Below the pieces are notes generated by a model. It was not told the DNA's origin, made no database searches, and saw only the letters and a list, made by a program, of their open reading frames with translations. The position numbers were made by a program, and so were the translations under genes. DNA of 64,000 bases, from the NCBI GenBank assembly GCA_023423715.1, contig JAFAFC010000007.1, positions 1 through 64,000 on the forward strand. Direction: 5' to 3'. How positions within the stretch are numbered: position 1 is the first letter of the stretch; every line of letters starts with the position of its first letter. Shown here piece after piece: positions 17,628 to 26,013 of this stretch. This DNA is from Bacteroidota bacterium (GTDB taxonomy: Bacteria; Bacteroidota; Bacteroidia; Flavobacteriales; Weeksellaceae).

Positions 17628-17676
17628 CATAATTCTCCTGAGATGCAACACATCAAGGGCGAATTATGTTTTTTTT
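17628..17676 (+). terminator. Intrinsic terminator or attenuator between ccoP and ccoG
   Basis: An interrupted hairpin: CATAATTC (17628-17635) pairs with GAATTATG (17661-17668), GATG (17642-17645) pairs with CATC (17651-17654), with partial pairing between. Eight T residues follow. It would reduce read-through from the oxidase structural genes into ccoG. Confidence 0.7.
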
Positions 17677-17692
17677 ATTAAATACCTAAGAG

Positions 17693-19144
17693 ATGATTGA
17701 TCAAGATCAAGAAGTAAGAGGTGGACAAGGGCAGGTTATTTCTGCTGAAACATTCAGAGATACCGTTAGTACAATGGAACAATCAGGGAAACGAAAGTGG
17801 GTTTTCCCTAAGAAACCGAAAGGGCAATATACCAACTACAGAACTATTGTAGCTGTTATTTTGCTTATCGTTTTCTTTGCATTGCCTTTTGTCAAGATTA
17901 ACAATAATCCATTTTTGTTATTTAATATTTTAGATAGACAATTTTTTATTTTTGGTCAACCTTTTTATCCTCAAGATTTTTTCATTTTAGCACTTGGTGC
18001 GATTGCATCTTTGGTATTTATCATTCTATTTACAGTTGCATTTGGACGTATTTTTTGTGGATGGATTTGTCCGCAAACCATCATTATGGAAATGGTTTTC
18101 CGTAAAATTGAATATTGGATTGAAGGCGATAGAAACAGACAAATAAAACTGGATAATCAACCTTGGAACTCAGAAAAAATCTGGAAACGTTCCCTGAAAT
18201 ACGGAATTTACATTCTAATTTCGCTTGTATTCACCCATTTCATGTTCATGTACATTGTTGGATACGAAGAGGTTTTGCGTATTATCAAAGAAGGTCCATT
18301 AGCCAATCCGACAAACTTCCTAGTCATGATTCTTTTTACGGCGGCATTCTATTTTGTATTTGCTTGGTTCAGAGAGCAAGTGTGTACCTTGGTTTGCCCG
18401 TATGGACGTTTGCAAGGGGTTTTAATTGACAAGCAAACCATCAACGTATATTACGATTTCAAACGTGGTGAAAACCGTTCTAAATGGAGAAAAGGCGAAG
18501 ACAGAAAAGCAGCTGGAAAAGGTGATTGTATCGATTGTAATCAGTGTGTTGTTGTTTGTCCAACAGGGATTGATATCCGTAATGGTCAACAATTAGAATG
18601 TGTAAACTGTACCGCTTGTATTGATGCGTGTGATGAAGTAATGGAAAAAGTTGGCTTACCAAAAGGCCTAATTCGTTACGCTACAGAAGCCGAAATTGAA
18701 AATGAAAGCAAATTTGTTTTCACAACAAGAATGAAAGCCTATGCTATTTTCTTAGCATTATTAGTCGGATTTTTAGGGTTTTTACTATACAATAGAGGTG
18801 ATTTTGAAGCTAAATTCATCAAACCTGCAGGAAGTACGTATTTCATTAAAGATGGTAAAATCAACAATACCTATAATTACACCTTGTTGAATAAATCAAA
18901 TACCGATAAAGTATTAACTTTTAAAGTATTAGAACCACAACATGGTGAGATTATTTTCTACGGAAATAGCACTATTAAAGCGAAACGCGATAATATCACA
19001 AAGGGAACCATCAATATTCAGTTCCCAGAAAAAGAAATCAAATTAACCAAACAGAACATCAAAATTGGTGTTTATGATCAGAATGGTAAGTTGGTAGATT
19101 CGTTCGAAACCTACTACGAAGGACCATTCAAAATGCAATTATAA
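17693..19144 (+). CDS. ccoG: cbb3 oxidase accessory ferredoxin-like protein
   Basis: A 483-residue membrane iron-sulfur protein of the CcoG/FixG/RdxA family, implicated in copper(II) reduction during cbb3 maturation. It has about five membrane helices, the conserved CGWICPQTIIMEMVFRKIEY and CTLVCPYGRLQGV loops, and two ferredoxin-type clusters in CIDCNQCVVVCP and CVNCTACIDACD (about residues 280-310). The C-terminal 120 residues form a periplasmic Ig-like domain. The start at 17693 keeps the N-terminal GGQGQV segment that I recall from relatives. Its first codons contain an exact FNR consensus sequence. It is followed by ccoH. Confidence 0.95.
   Translation: MIDQDQEVRGGQGQVISAETFRDTVSTMEQSGKRKWVFPKKPKGQYTNYRTIVAVILLIVFFALPFVKINNNPFLLFNILDRQFFIFGQPFYPQDFFILALGAIASLVFIILFTVAFGRIFCGWICPQTIIMEMVFRKIEYWIEGDRNRQIKLDNQPWNSEKIWKRSLKYGIYILISLVFTHFMFMYIVGYEEVLRIIKEGPLANPTNFLVMILFTAAFYFVFAWFREQVCTLVCPYGRLQGVLIDKQTINVYYDFKRGENRSKWRKGEDRKAAGKGDCIDCNQCVVVCPTGIDIRNGQQLECVNCTACIDACDEVMEKVGLPKGLIRYATEAEIENESKFVFTTRMKAYAIFLALLVGFLGFLLYNRGDFEAKFIKPAGSTYFIKDGKINNTYNYTLLNKSNTDKVLTFKVLEPQHGEIIFYGNSTIKAKRDNITKGTINIQFPEKEIKLTKQNIKIGVYDQNGKLVDSFETYYEGPFKMQL
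17697..17710. promoter_or_regulatory. Exact FNR consensus box at the ccoG start
   Basis: TTGATCAAGATCAA is a perfect TTGAT-N4-ATCAA site. It covers codons 2 to 6 of ccoG, 21 bases after the T-tract of the upstream hairpin. An activator would need a start site further downstream, so repression, a second promoter or coincidence within coding sequence are all possible. Confidence 0.4.
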
Positions 19145-19152
19145 GTACAAGA

Positions 19153-19605
19153 ATGAAGATATCATGGGGACACGGCGTTGTAATCGCCTTGGGGGCTTTC
19201 ATGCTTTTTATATTAGGAATGATTTTTCTTTTTCCAATGGGAAAACAAAATTCAGAGTTAATTACAAAAAATTACTACGAAGAAGAACTTCATTATCAAG
19301 AAGTTATTGATGCGAAAAACCGAGCAGATGCTTTGGCTGAAAAACCAGAAGTAAAACTAATCACCGCAAAAGGTATTGACGTTTTTTTTCCTAAAGAAAT
19401 CAATAATACCAATGCAAAAGTTGATTTTCATCTGTTCCGTACAAACGATTCTAATTTGGATGTAAAAAAAGACGTGACTTTGGATCATAACAATGCATTT
19501 ACGATTCCGAAATCCGTTATCCATGTTGGAAATTACACCCTAAAACTAAAATGGACCAAAGATAAAGTGACGTACCAACGTGACTTTGACATCGAATGGA
19601 AATAG
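19153..19605 (+). CDS. ccoH: FixH/CcoH family cbb3 assembly protein
   Basis: A 150-residue protein with one N-terminal membrane helix (about 8-29) and a periplasmic beta domain, as in FixH/CcoH proteins that stay with cbb3 oxidase and stabilise it. The conserved start of the soluble part, NSELITKNYYEEELHYQEVI, matches the family. It begins eight bases after ccoG and its end overlaps the next gene by ten bases. Confidence 0.9.
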   Translation: MKISWGHGVVIALGAFMLFILGMIFLFPMGKQNSELITKNYYEEELHYQEVIDAKNRADALAEKPEVKLITAKGIDVFFPKEINNTNAKVDFHLFRTNDSNLDVKKDVTLDHNNAFTIPKSVIHVGNYTLKLKWTKDKVTYQRDFDIEWK

Positions 19606-20360
19606 GAATGTTTATTGCGGCTTTGGGCTTAGGATTTGCCTCTGGATTTCACTGCATTGGTATGTGTGGTCCTATTGCGCTTTCCTTAGGCTTGAATCGT
19701 AGTCAACGGGCTAATTTCTATTTACAAAATCTAACCTACCAATTCGGGCGTATCCTTACCTACTCTATTTTAGGTGCCTTATTGGGAATTATTGGAGAAG
19801 GAATGCATTTCGCAGGATTTCAACAGTATTTAACCATTTTTGTTGGTGCTACGCTGATTATCATGGCGTTTTTCTCGATTGGAGGAAAAGACTTTGCATC
19901 AAAAATTCCAGGTGTAAACAAAGCTTTGTTGAAAGTAAAAATGACACTAGGAAAACATTTACAACAAAGTAATTACGCTTCTCGTTTTACTACTGGACTA
20001 TTAAATGGTTTACTTCCTTGCGGAATGGTTTATATGGCTCTTACCGCTTCGTTAGCTTACGGCGGCATTATCAAAGGAGGCTTATTTATGCTTTTCTTTG
20101 GCTTGGGAACCGTACCCTTTATGTTTGCCGTTGTTCTCGCAGGAAACATGATGTCACAAACCTTTCGATCAACCGTTTTAAAAATTATTCCGTTCTTAAT
20201 GCTAATCTTAGGAAGTTTATTTATCCTCCGTGGTTTAGAACTTGGAATTCCGTATATTTCACCATCAAAAGAGGCTTTAGAACTCAAAGCAGAACACGAA
20301 GCCAATTGCCAAATGAAAGGCGATTATCATACTCATAAAAAAGGCGAAACATGTCACTAA
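19596..20360 (+). CDS. TauE/SafE-like membrane transporter, probably for copper
   Basis: A 254-residue protein with six predicted membrane helices. It belongs to the TauE/SafE-like (UreH/DsbD-type) proteins often found beside cbb3 genes. The N-terminal ASGFHCIGMCGPIALSLG and central GLLPCGMVYMAL motifs are the family's Cys/His sites. The soluble C-terminus ends with a Cys/His cluster, CQMKGDYHTHKKGETCH, which looks able to bind metal. From context I infer a role in copper delivery to the oxidase. It overlaps ccoH by ten bases and the following gene by ten bases, so translation is probably coupled. Confidence 0.85.
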   Translation: MEIGMFIAALGLGFASGFHCIGMCGPIALSLGLNRSQRANFYLQNLTYQFGRILTYSILGALLGIIGEGMHFAGFQQYLTIFVGATLIIMAFFSIGGKDFASKIPGVNKALLKVKMTLGKHLQQSNYASRFTTGLLNGLLPCGMVYMALTASLAYGGIIKGGLFMLFFGLGTVPFMFAVVLAGNMMSQTFRSTVLKIIPFLMLILGSLFILRGLELGIPYISPSKEALELKAEHEANCQMKGDYHTHKKGETCH

Positions 20361-21133
20361 AAAATCTACGAACGTTTTTATTTCTTGTAGGAATTTTGTT
20401 TTCCGCAATTTCTTGTCAGGTAAACTACGATGTTACTTTTCACAAAAACAATGAAATCACTTCACAGGTTGAAGTTGATTTTAGACAAATGCTAGAAGCC
20501 ATGAAAGCAATGGATTCTACTGGATCTGATTCTGGAAAAAAAGCATTTGAATCCATGAAAAACTTTCCAAAAGTATGGACGCCAATTGCAGAAATTGACA
20601 GTATTGGTGGGAAAGTAAAAGATCCTGATTCGCTTCGATTGATGAAGAAAATGTTTATGAAAGGAAATTTTGAAGGCGAAGATATGGTAGGAATGTCAGC
20701 AAAATTTGCCAATTTCACGAAAAAGGATTTTGATGAGTTAGGAAAAATGGACCCCAAAGCTGGAAAAGGATTTGGAGCCGATATTTTTGAATATTGGAAT
20801 GGAAAACAATACACATTGAAAGTGGATGACATCCAAAAAAATCTCTTGAAAGCATTATCATCAAAAGACGGAATGATGATGGGTTCTGGAGCTTCAGATG
20901 AAGAAAGTGAAGAAGAGACAGATGACGCTGATTCCGCTGGAGGCTTAATGCAAATGATGTTCGGAAAAATAAATACAACCCTTCATTTCGAAAACAAAAT
21001 TATTTCTATCAAAGGAAAAAACGATTGGGTTGAAAAAATAGATGATCACACCATACGATTGACGTATGATCTAGAGCAAAAAGATGCCAAAAAGAAATTT
21101 TCGGATACCGAAATCATCATCACAACAGAATAA
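20351..21133 (+). CDS. Lipoprotein of unknown function in the cbb3 cluster
   Basis: A 260-residue protein with a lipoprotein signal: hydrophobic segment 8-20 and lipobox FSAISC, lipid Cys near residue 23. A beta-rich N-terminal part is followed by lysine-rich helices, an acidic run DEESEEETDDAD (about 178-190) and a C-terminal beta part. I do not recognise a family. It overlaps the TauE/SafE-like gene by ten bases and ends the cbb3 cluster at a strong terminator. A role in oxidase maturation or copper handling is inference from position only. Confidence 0.8.
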   Translation: MSLKNLRTFLFLVGILFSAISCQVNYDVTFHKNNEITSQVEVDFRQMLEAMKAMDSTGSDSGKKAFESMKNFPKVWTPIAEIDSIGGKVKDPDSLRLMKKMFMKGNFEGEDMVGMSAKFANFTKKDFDELGKMDPKAGKGFGADIFEYWNGKQYTLKVDDIQKNLLKALSSKDGMMMGSGASDEESEEETDDADSAGGLMQMMFGKINTTLHFENKIISIKGKNDWVEKIDDHTIRLTYDLEQKDAKKKFSDTEIIITTE

Positions 21134-21134
21134 A

Positions 21135-21168
21135 AAAACAACGTCCATCAAATGATGGACGTTGTTTT
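21135..21168. terminator. Bidirectional intrinsic terminator
   Basis: A perfect 15-base-pair stem (21135-21149 with 21154-21168, core ACAACGTCCATC) with a four-base loop and A/T tracts on both sides. It separates the cbb3 cluster from the convergent serS gene. Confidence 0.95.
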
Positions 21169-21185
21169 ATAGATATGGATTCTTA

Positions 21186-22454
21186 TTAATTAATCAATTC
21201 AAATCGAGCATAATCTGCAATAATTTTCGGAAGTTTAATACCTTCTTCCGTTTGGTTATTTTCAAGCAAAGCAGCCATAATTCGTGGCAACGCCATTGCT
21301 GAACCATTTAATGTGTGAACCAATTGCGTTTTACCATCGGTTTTGTATCGACACTTCAAACGATTCGCTTGGAAGGTCTCGAAATTAGAAACGGAAGAAA
21401 CTTCCAACCACTTTTCTTGAGCAGCACTCCACACTTCGAAGTCGTACGTCATCGCTGCCGCAAAACCAGTATCTCCACCACATAAACGCAGAATACGATA
21501 CGGTAATTCAAGATCTTCCAAAATGCTCTTTACATGCTCCACCATCGTTTCTAAAGCCACATACGAGTTTTCTGGTTTCTCAATACGAACAATCTCTACC
21601 TTTTCAAATTGATGTAAACGGTTCAATCCACGAACATGAGCTCCATAACTTCCCGCTTCACGACGATAACATTGAGAAAACGCCGTATTCATCACTGGAA
21701 AATCTTTCTCTTCAATAATCGTATCGCGATAGATGTTTGTAACAGGCACTTCAGCTGTAGGAATCAAATACAAGTCGTCTGCATTGATGTAATACATTTG
21801 CCCTTCCTTGTCTGGAAGTTGCCCCGTTCCGTATCCAGAAGCTTCGTTAACCACATGTGGAGGATTCACCTCAAGATAACCAGCATCCGTGTTTTTGTCT
21901 AAGAAATACTGAACCAACGCTCTTTGCAAACGCGCTCCTTTTCCCAAATAAACAGGAAAACCTGCTCCAGCAATCTTCACACCCAATTCAAAATCAATTA
22001 AGTTGAATTTTTTTGCCAATTCCCAATGCGGAATAGCACCTTCGCCCAAACCTTCCACTTCGTGAGATTGAAAAATAATTTCGTTATCATCCGCAGAAAC
22101 TCCTGCAACGACTTTCTCATATGGAATGTTCGGAATTTGATATAAAATAGATAGTAATTTCTCTTCGATTTCGGGTTTTTGAGCTTCCAGCTCTTTAATT
22201 CTACCCGAATATTCCGCTGTTTTAACTTTCACAGCTTCTGCTTCTTCCTTTTTACCGTCTTTTAACAACAAGCCGATTTCTTTGGAGATTTTGTTTTTCT
22301 CCGCATTCAGATTGTCTAATTCGAATTGGATTTTCTTGCGCTCCTCATCCGTGGAGATCGCAGCATCTACCAATCCTAAATCTTTAAAATTTCTTTTCTT
22401 AAGACCTTCAATAACACGGTCTTTTTCGTCGCGTAAAAAGTTTACTAGTAACAT
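21186..22454 (-). CDS. serS: Seryl-tRNA synthetase
   Basis: A 422-residue class II aminoacyl-tRNA synthetase, the usual length. The N-terminal long coiled-coil arm (about 30-105) that binds the tRNA variable arm is visible as alternating charged and leucine residues. The catalytic domain has motif 2 (FSQCYRREAGSYG), the HQFEKVEIV segment and motif 3 (NGSAMALPRIMAALLENNQ). I start at the ATG at 22454, giving MLLVNFLRDEKD, which matches the conserved SerS beginning; the longer frame adds an unsupported extension. A short lipoprotein gene lies upstream on the same strand. Confidence 0.97.
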   Translation of the reverse strand: MLLVNFLRDEKDRVIEGLKKRNFKDLGLVDAAISTDEERKKIQFELDNLNAEKNKISKEIGLLLKDGKKEEAEAVKVKTAEYSGRIKELEAQKPEIEEKLLSILYQIPNIPYEKVVAGVSADDNEIIFQSHEVEGLGEGAIPHWELAKKFNLIDFELGVKIAGAGFPVYLGKGARLQRALVQYFLDKNTDAGYLEVNPPHVVNEASGYGTGQLPDKEGQMYYINADDLYLIPTAEVPVTNIYRDTIIEEKDFPVMNTAFSQCYRREAGSYGAHVRGLNRLHQFEKVEIVRIEKPENSYVALETMVEHVKSILEDLELPYRILRLCGGDTGFAAAMTYDFEVWSAAQEKWLEVSSVSNFETFQANRLKCRYKTDGKTQLVHTLNGSAMALPRIMAALLENNQTEEGIKLPKIIADYARFELIN

Positions 22455-22515
22455 GCGTTTGAGTATTAAAATAAAAAAGAGCTTTTTTGCTCTTAATTCA
22501 GGCAAATTTACGGAA

Positions 22516-23010
22516 TTATTTCACGATTTTAATGATATTTGGCTCACCTTCTTGTTTGGTAAAAACCACTTTCTCATTTACTTCCACTTTTTGAATTTGA
22601 AAAACGGAAGGTTTATTTTCATAATAAATTCGATAATGATCAATAAAATCAGCTGTAGTGATGTTTTTCTTGTAGAAAGAAATATCAATATCCGACACAT
22701 AAATCTTGGTATCTCCACTTTCGCTTAAAAAGTTACGAGCGGCACCCGCCGAATATTCTATAAAAAATCGATCTAGCGAATCCTTTTTCACACTAAAATT
22801 ATTGATAGCTTGCGAATTGTAGTCACCACCCAAATCCGTCATTTTCACAGAAGCATAACCATCCGCCAACTCTGAATTCAGATAATCCAATCCAGTCGCA
22901 TTCTCCACATAAATATGCATTTTCTGATCTATCTTTTGTAAATCATCATCTGCATTGCTGCAAGACGTCAACAAAAACAAAGAAAGCAGAATAAAAAACG
23001 TGTTTTTCAT
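22516..23010 (-). CDS. Putative lipoprotein
   Basis: A 164-residue protein of unknown family. The N-terminus MKNTFFILLSLFLLTSC is a lipoprotein signal with lipid Cys at 17. The next residues, SNADDD, are acidic and resemble the lipoprotein export signal that sends flavobacterial lipoproteins to the cell surface. The mature part looks beta-rich and lacks cysteines. I start at the ATG at 23010. It lies between the flippase gene and serS on the same strand, and no function can be inferred. Confidence 0.8.
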   Translation of the reverse strand: MKNTFFILLSLFLLTSCSNADDDLQKIDQKMHIYVENATGLDYLNSELADGYASVKMTDLGGDYNSQAINNFSVKKDSLDRFFIEYSAGAARNFLSESGDTKIYVSDIDISFYKKNITTADFIDHYRIYYENKPSVFQIQKVEVNEKVVFTKQEGEPNIIKIVK

Positions 23011-23034
23011 ACGACAAAGATACATGTAATGAAC

Positions 23035-24282
23035 TTATGATTTTAAATGTCGCATCTTAAAATGAAATAGCATCATTAAAGCTATGCCATTACTTGCAAT
23101 ACTCAGTAACATAGAAAGTGCCATTCCTGAAACGCCTAGATGGGGAACTAAAACAAAACTTCCACAACATAACACAATAAGAGCGACAATAGAAGCAATG
23201 GTATTAAATTTCATTTCTCCGATTGCAGAAACTAAATTCCCAAAGAGATTTCGACTTAACATGCTGATACTAAAAGCCCAGATCCCAATCATGAAAGGCG
23301 TTTCTAAATTTTCATATTTGATGCCAAAAAACAGTTTAAGTATTTGTGATTTCAAAATATAAGATATTCCAATAATACCAAGACAAATGGGGACAAAAAG
23401 TTTATAATAGTTCTTTATATAATTAAGGACAAATGATTTGTTCTTATAGTTTTTTGCTAAAATGGGATAATCACTTTGCAAAAAGGCTGCTGATAAAAAA
23501 ACCATATTAGATGGAATAAGTAAAGCTATTCGATATTCTGCAACCGAGACTTCATTTAATAAAAAACCCAATAAAATAATATCCAAAGAGAACAATAAAT
23601 CAGACAATAAAGCTGTTAAAACACTAAAAAAACCATAGGAAAGCATTTGCTTTTTGAAATTACTTTTAAACGAAAATTTCTCAAAACGGACCTTATGAAA
23701 CCAAATCAAACTGAGAAACGGCGCAATGGCAATAGCTATTAAATATCCATAAATGCCAAAAAAATAACTAAAAACTAAAACCCCTATCAGCCCTCCAATG
23801 TTAACTGTATTATTAACAAAAGAGAATCCTCTATTATCACCATTAATTCTTAAGTAACATAATATATGGTTAAAAAAGTAAAACCCAAAAAGCCGAACAA
23901 AAAAGAATAAAAAAAGAAACCAAACATCAGAAATATCCTTTGTATAGAATAAAGAGGTTGCTAAAAACACAAGTGAAATACAAATCTCATAAAAAAAACC
24001 CTGTTTAAAAACAAACGACGAGATTTGATCCTTACGCTCATTACTTGCAAAAACAGAACCGTATCTAAGAAGAATTTGGTGACTTCCTAATCCGTTTAAA
24101 GAAATAAAAATTAGTGAAAGAGAGTTAACAATACTTATCCAACCGAAATCTTTAGGCGACAACAAATGAACGATAAGTAGTGAACTAATAAATCCAGTAA
24201 TTTTACCCAACAAGGTCGCCCCAAAAACAAAATGCCCATTGTTTTTGAAAAAATTCCGAATAAATAGAATAAAACTATTCAT
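23035..24282 (-). CDS. Polysaccharide flippase-like membrane protein
   Basis: A 415-residue protein with about 12 hydrophobic segments, in the MATE-like/oligosaccharide flippase superfamily (Wzx, PF01943-like). The N-terminal KITGFISSLLIVHLLSPKDFGWISIVNSL is typical of these proteins (conserved LSPKDFGWI loop). It would move lipid-linked oligosaccharide across the inner membrane. The start overlaps the end of the glycosyltransferase gene by eight bases, so the two are coupled. The region looks even more AT-rich than its neighbours. Which polysaccharide is exported is unknown. Confidence 0.85.
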   Translation of the reverse strand: MNSFILFIRNFFKNNGHFVFGATLLGKITGFISSLLIVHLLSPKDFGWISIVNSLSLIFISLNGLGSHQILLRYGSVFASNERKDQISSFVFKQGFFYEICISLVFLATSLFYTKDISDVWFLFLFFFVRLFGFYFFNHILCYLRINGDNRGFSFVNNTVNIGGLIGVLVFSYFFGIYGYLIAIAIAPFLSLIWFHKVRFEKFSFKSNFKKQMLSYGFFSVLTALLSDLLFSLDIILLGFLLNEVSVAEYRIALLIPSNMVFLSAAFLQSDYPILAKNYKNKSFVLNYIKNYYKLFVPICLGIIGISYILKSQILKLFFGIKYENLETPFMIGIWAFSISMLSRNLFGNLVSAIGEMKFNTIASIVALIVLCCGSFVLVPHLGVSGMALSMLLSIASNGIALMMLFHFKMRHLKS

Positions 24283-25423
24283 ACTCTCCTCTCAAAACAG
24301 ATTGATATATTTTTGAAAACTTATTGCCAATATACTCTACAGAAAAATGATCAACAGCATACTTTCGAATTTCTTCACTTTTCAAAAAAGTTAACTTACC
24401 TGTAAGGATTTCTTTAAGCGAAAGATATAAATCTTCTTCATTTTCAGCCTCCATTAGCTTTCCCATTCCCTCTTTAACAAATTCTGGAATTCCTCCAACA
24501 TTTGGCGCCACAACTGGTTTACCACAAGATAAGGCTTCACGTAAAACGCACGATTGACTCTCAAAAGAGCTAAATAAAATAAAAAAATCGCAATCCATCA
24601 TTTTTTCTGCAATCCGAGTTTGATTCAAATGCTCAAAAATCTCTACATTATTTTGCATCTTCTCTCTTTCAACATTTGATTTTAATGAATTTACATCGCC
24701 ATCGCCACCAATCGATAGACGAACGGGAAATCCTTCTTTCTTTATTCTAATAACAGTTTTGAGAATTAAATCCGCATTTTTTATTTTGGACAAGTTAGAA
24801 ATATGAAGAAAATGAATTTCATCTCTCTGGTGATTACGGATCTTAAACACGTTGGTATCTACTACATTTCCGACAATCTCGAACCTTTTACCTATACCTA
24901 ACATTTGCAAATTCTGTTTAAGAACTTGGCTTACCGGAAGAAGAACAACGGCTTGATTTCCTATTACTTTTGCAATTGCTCGCTTTGCAAAACTCAAATT
25001 AGCTCTATTCTGCTCTAAAAAGAGCGACCAATGCTCGGTAACAACAAAAGGAATTTTATGTTGTTTTTTCAAAAATACAGCATAAAATAAATCTGTATAA
25101 AGAACATTAGCGTGAACTAAATCAGGTTTATTGACCAACTTAAACCCTTTATGGTAGCCAATCAATTTATTAAAAAAATTGATAACTGAAAAACGGGATT
25201 TTCTGAAATAGACAATCACCGTTTTTACTCCATTAATTACATCAATGTCAATCGAAAATCTCTCATTTTGATCTGAATTTCCAATAGAATGAACTACTTC
25301 TACATTATGTAGTTTTGAAACTGCTTCAGCATGATTTTGTACGAAATTACCAGCAGTTGGTTTCAATTTGTTTGGATACCAAGATGAAATGAAAAGTATG
25401 TTATACCTGGTGGAGTTGGACAT
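24275..25423 (-). CDS. Family 4 glycosyltransferase
   Basis: A 382-residue GT-B fold glycosyltransferase. The N-terminal domain has YNILFISSWYPNKLKPTAG and AGNFVQNHAEAVS, typical of GT4 enzymes. The C-terminal domain carries the EX7E nucleotide-sugar motif in ESQSCVLREALSCGKPVVA, then NVGGIPEFV. I start at the ATG at 25423, which leaves the upstream terminator outside the gene; the longer frame runs through that terminator. With the flippase it forms a two-gene unit probably serving a surface glycan. Donor and acceptor are unknown. Confidence 0.9.
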   Translation of the reverse strand: MSNSTRYNILFISSWYPNKLKPTAGNFVQNHAEAVSKLHNVEVVHSIGNSDQNERFSIDIDVINGVKTVIVYFRKSRFSVINFFNKLIGYHKGFKLVNKPDLVHANVLYTDLFYAVFLKKQHKIPFVVTEHWSLFLEQNRANLSFAKRAIAKVIGNQAVVLLPVSQVLKQNLQMLGIGKRFEIVGNVVDTNVFKIRNHQRDEIHFLHISNLSKIKNADLILKTVIRIKKEGFPVRLSIGGDGDVNSLKSNVEREKMQNNVEIFEHLNQTRIAEKMMDCDFFILFSSFESQSCVLREALSCGKPVVAPNVGGIPEFVKEGMGKLMEAENEEDLYLSLKEILTGKLTFLKSEEIRKYAVDHFSVEYIGNKFSKIYQSVLRGEYE

Positions 25424-25448
25424 AAAACAAAAATAAGATAAATCCATC

Positions 25449-25483
25449 AAAAAAACCCTTTCAGAAAAATCTAAAAGGGTTTT
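25449..25483 (-). terminator. Intrinsic terminator of the MCE/iron-sulfur operon
   Basis: A hairpin of 12 pairs and one mismatch (25452-25464 with 25471-25483, core AAAACCCTTT) with a T-run on the minus strand. It closes the five-gene operon that begins at 29724 and isolates the glycosyltransferase gene. Confidence 0.85.
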
Positions 25484-25500
25484 GTATTTGGTTTGTATTG

Positions 25501-25992
25501 TTAATCTACATAAACTCCTGCCCAACTTCGCTTTAAAGGAAGTAAGAAATCGGAAAGAAAATTAACATACGTATTTTTTGAAAAGTCAAAAACTTCAATA
25601 TCATGCGATAATGAACCGTCTTTCAACGCAGCTCTAAAATCTTGCAATTTCATTGTTTTCACTTCGTCATTTTCAACAAAGCTTGCTTTCATGCGATCGA
25701 AAAAGCCAAAATTAAATTCAGCATCCAGTTCACGCATTACTTGTCCCAACGCGTCAATCGAACATCCTGAAGCGGCTTCTTTTTCTTCATCAACACAGAT
25801 TACCACAAACTGATTTTTTTCAATCTTAAACGAAGACGACAACGGCTTTCCGTGTGCTGCCCACGTTGCTAAAAAATCATATAAAGTCTCCGAAATTTTC
25901 TTAGACTCGATTGGTGAAAATGGCCTTGATGCCGGGTAAATAATTACTCGGTAATCGTTGGTTTCTACTATATTGGATTCTTCAATTCTCAT
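25501..25992 (-). CDS. Conserved protein of unknown function
   Basis: A 163-residue soluble protein that I recognise only as a conserved Bacteroidota protein. Relatives are sometimes labelled ABC transporter ATPase, but there is no Walker A, signature or Walker B motif here. Visible features are YRVIIYPASRPFSP near the N-terminus, a predicted helix with FLATWAAHGKPL, and RSWAGVYVD at the end. There is no signal peptide. It is the last gene of the MCE/iron-sulfur operon, 21 bases after the CCG-domain gene, so it may serve that system. Confidence 0.8.
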   Translation of the reverse strand: MRIEESNIVETNDYRVIIYPASRPFSPIESKKISETLYDFLATWAAHGKPLSSSFKIEKNQFVVICVDEEKEAASGCSIDALGQVMRELDAEFNFGFFDRMKASFVENDEVKTMKLQDFRAALKDGSLSHDIEVFDFSKNTYVNFLSDFLLPLKRSWAGVYVD

Positions 25993-26013
25993 ACCTAAGG
26001 ATTTGTTACAAAG

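Noticed and set aside
20440..20832. A 130-codon antisense frame inside the cbb3-cluster lipoprotein gene.
   Set aside because: Its sequence is rich in Ser and Phe, as expected for the reverse reading of a Lys/Glu-rich gene. The plus-strand gene has a signal peptide and coupling to its neighbour.
25501..25992. Annotation as ABC transporter ATPase, used for relatives of this protein.
   Set aside because: No Walker A, signature or Walker B motif is present; the label looks like a propagated error.
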